From: Nitrososphaerota archaeon
GTDB lineage: Archaea > Thermoproteota > Nitrososphaeria > Nitrososphaerales > Nitrosopumilaceae
NCBI GenBank assembly: GCA_030624325.1
Contig: JAUXKJ010000015.1
Coordinates: forward strand, 1-7,013
Direction: 5' to 3'
DNA length: 7,013 bases
Each line of letters begins with the position of its first letter. The first letter of the stretch is position 1. Under the pieces are notes generated by a model. The model searched no databases, was not told where the DNA came from, and was given only the letters and a program-made list of their open reading frames with translations. The translations under genes were made by a program, and so were the position numbers. This document shows, one piece after another, positions 6,164 to 7,013 of the stretch.

Positions 6164-6366
6164 TTTCTAGAATTTAGCCAAGCCTTTGCTTTTGAATTAA
6201 TATCATGTTTGTAGAGAACATCAAATACCATATCATAAAATGAGATTCCTTTTTTTTGTGCTTGGCCATCTAGCCACTTTATTCCATCGGCAAGCTCTGC
6301 GTCGTATTCACTGAACTCGACTAGCTCATCTACCATCTTTGTGAAAAAAGAGTGAGACTCTTGCAT
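6160..6366 (-). CDS. Small acidic hypothetical protein, 68 aa
   Basis: I do not recognise this protein. It is predominantly helical: an acidic amphipathic segment (MVDELVEFSEYDAELADGIK at 11-30), then WLDGQAQKKG, then ISFYDMVFDVLYKHDI (41-56) and a final KAKAWLNSRN helix. It has no membrane segment, cysteine or metal motif. It starts at ATG 6366 with no Shine-Dalgarno sequence; the AT-rich stretch upstream (about 6381-6396) has no sharp TATA box. It converges on citrate synthase, and the two share the TTAA at 6160-6163 as overlapping stop codons. The amino-acid make-up is protein-like (balanced Lys/Glu/Asp, conventional hydrophobic pattern), which argues for a real gene despite the short length. 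Confidence 0.7.
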   Translation of the reverse strand: MQESHSFFTKMVDELVEFSEYDAELADGIKWLDGQAQKKGISFYDMVFDVLYKHDINSKAKAWLNSRN

Positions 6367-6410
6367 CGATTGAGGCTATCAAAATAAGATCATAAGTCGA
6401 GTATTCAAAT

Positions 6411-6418
6411 TATATAGA
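6411..6418 (+). promoter_or_regulatory. TATA-like element TATATAGA for the 127-aa gene
   Basis: It lies in the 77-base divergent gap between the 68-aa and 127-aa genes, with its centre about 29 bases upstream of the TTG start at 6444. The fit to an archaeal TATA box is the best in the window. It supports the unusual TTG start by predicting a transcript that begins only a few bases before it. Confidence 0.5.
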
Positions 6419-6443
6419 CAATTGACGCCTTTTTGCTTGACTC

Positions 6444-6827
6444 TTGGAACACATCCTATATGCAGATGGCAATGAAAAGAAAATTTCGTGGATAATAAAG
6501 ACTGGGGACTTTGTTGATGAGGAGCTTAGAGACCAGCCAGACGTTTATCTCGATAAGGTGACCCCAACTCAATCAAAATACATCGCAGTACATGTAGGAA
6601 TATTTTGGAGTATTGGGCGTTTCATAATAAAAAATGAAGACACTGTAAACATCATGCTTGATTCAAAAGAAATGTATGACCATCTGCGTCAAGGAACCGA
6701 AAATTCTGACCTGTTTATTCACAAAAGAACTTGGTTTCTCAATGAACTAATCAATCAGAGAAAACTCAAGGTAAATTATCAATTAATTGATCCAAAAGAA
6801 AACATTGCTGCAAAGCTCATTTTGTAG
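6444..6827 (+). CDS. Hypothetical protein, possible degenerate RNase H-like fold, 127 aa
   Basis: The order of elements resembles RNase HI. It opens with ILYADGNEKKISWII (4-18), like the first RNase H strand with its TDG aspartate. KYIAVHVGIFWSIGRF (45-60) sits where the AL-rich helix would be. VNIMLDSKEMYDHLRQG (68-84) resembles the strand and DSK helix with the third catalytic aspartate, and a final YQLIDPKENIAAKLI (112-126) recalls the N-x-x-A-D-x-L motif. Asp8 and Asp73 are kept, but I see no equivalent of the helix glutamate, and the last aspartate is Lys124, so activity is doubtful. The start is TTG at 6444: an in-frame TGA lies 6 bases upstream, the next ATG is codon 71, and the YADG strand needs the TTG. 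A TATA-like element lies about 29 bases upstream. The fold assignment is my inference from motif order; it may be an unrelated thaumarchaeal protein. Confidence 0.72.
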   Translation: MEHILYADGNEKKISWIIKTGDFVDEELRDQPDVYLDKVTPTQSKYIAVHVGIFWSIGRFIIKNEDTVNIMLDSKEMYDHLRQGTENSDLFIHKRTWFLNELINQRKLKVNYQLIDPKENIAAKLIL

Positions 6828-7013
6828 AATGGTAAAAAGTGGGGATTGGGTTTTGGCCGGGATTGAGAGTTTTGGTGGCGTGGTAATTCTATGGACAAAA
6901 ATAGCGTTCCCACTAATCCCTTTCACTGCAATTGTGTCAAACCCTTCACGCTTTGCCTGATTGTGGCTCAAGCCAAATTATCTTTAACATACCTCGTTTT
7001 AGATCAGAGCCAA
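6828..7013. other. GC-rich right-edge segment, no convincing gene
   Basis: Bases 6841-6960 contain 57 G/C of 120 (47.5%), clearly richer than the AT-rich surroundings. Both strands carry short open frames: plus from ATG 6830 for 43 codons, and minus from TTG 6971 for 62 codons, the latter overlapping the end of the 127-aa gene. Neither product resembles a known family to me. Three nested stems can be drawn: GGGATT 6859-6864 with AATCCC 6915-6920, GTGG 6875-6878 with CCAC 6910-6913, and CTAT 6889-6892 with ATAG 6901-6904. Further right, TGGCTC at 6964-6969 can pair with GAGCCA at 7007-7012. It could be a structured RNA, a gene remnant, or the end of something beyond the window. Confidence 0.35.

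Noticed and set aside
6851..6960. tRNA-like segment
   Set aside because: No canonical T-arm GTTCRANYC motif, cloverleaf spacing or acceptor pairing could be laid out.
6830..6961. Plus-strand open frame of 43 codons (ATG at 6830)
   Set aside because: It is short, begins 2 bases after the previous stop, has no recognisable family, and an equally open antisense frame exists, so coding cannot be supported.
6783..6971. Minus-strand open frame of 62 codons from TTG
   Set aside because: It has a weak start with an in-frame stop just before it, overlaps the 127-aa gene, and its product is unlike the local proteins. Kept only as part of the GC-rich segment.

Overview
The window looks like a piece of an archaeal chromosome, most probably a marine ammonia-oxidising thaumarchaeon (Nitrososphaerota, Nitrosopumilus/Nitrosarchaeum-like). 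The reasons are: a Cdv/ESCRT-type division ATPase (MIT + AAA, CdvC) at the left edge; a TrmB-type archaeal regulator; lysine-rich proteins in AT-rich DNA; several starts with no Shine-Dalgarno sequence but an AT-rich TATA-like element 25-30 bases upstream (leaderless style); and many short proteins with no obvious wider family. The archaeal assignment is firm. The genus-level guess is inference from overall resemblance.

Layout, left to right. (1) 1-530, minus: the N-terminal half of CdvC, cut by the window edge after its Walker A motif. (2) 630-1028, minus: an unrecognised all-helical 132-residue protein just upstream of cdvC. A small hairpin and an AT-rich palindrome lie between the two. (3) 1029-1398: a 370-base gap with no convincing gene, although one plus-strand frame stays open across nearly all of it. 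(4) 1399-3054, plus: a TrmB-family regulator followed 39 bases later by a RidA-family (YjgF/UK114) protein. (5) 3097-4598, minus: a DHH/DHHA1 phosphoesterase followed after 5 bases by a membrane-anchored extracytoplasmic protein, a clear two-gene operon with its own TATA-like element. (6) 4642-4854, minus: a 70-residue protein with a basic tail. (7) 4991-6163, plus: a complete citrate synthase with all catalytic residues, transcribed divergently from the small gene. (8) 6160-6366, minus: a 68-residue acidic helical protein whose stop codon shares a TTAA palindrome with the citrate synthase stop. (9) 6444-6827, plus: a 127-residue protein with a TTG start that looks like a degenerate RNase H fold. 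(10) 6828-7013: a GC-rich, possibly structured tail without a convincing gene.

Functionally this is mostly core chromosome rather than an island: cell division (CdvC), central carbon metabolism (citrate synthase making citrate for 2-oxoglutarate and amino acids), metabolite damage control (RidA), and nucleotide or nucleic-acid hydrolysis (DHH). No IS element, integrase, CRISPR array, tRNA or rRNA was recognised. The points most worth a second look are the helical neighbour of CdvC, the DHH/membrane-protein pair, the RNase H-like protein lacking catalytic residues, the open frame in the 370-base gap, and the GC-rich segment at the right edge.
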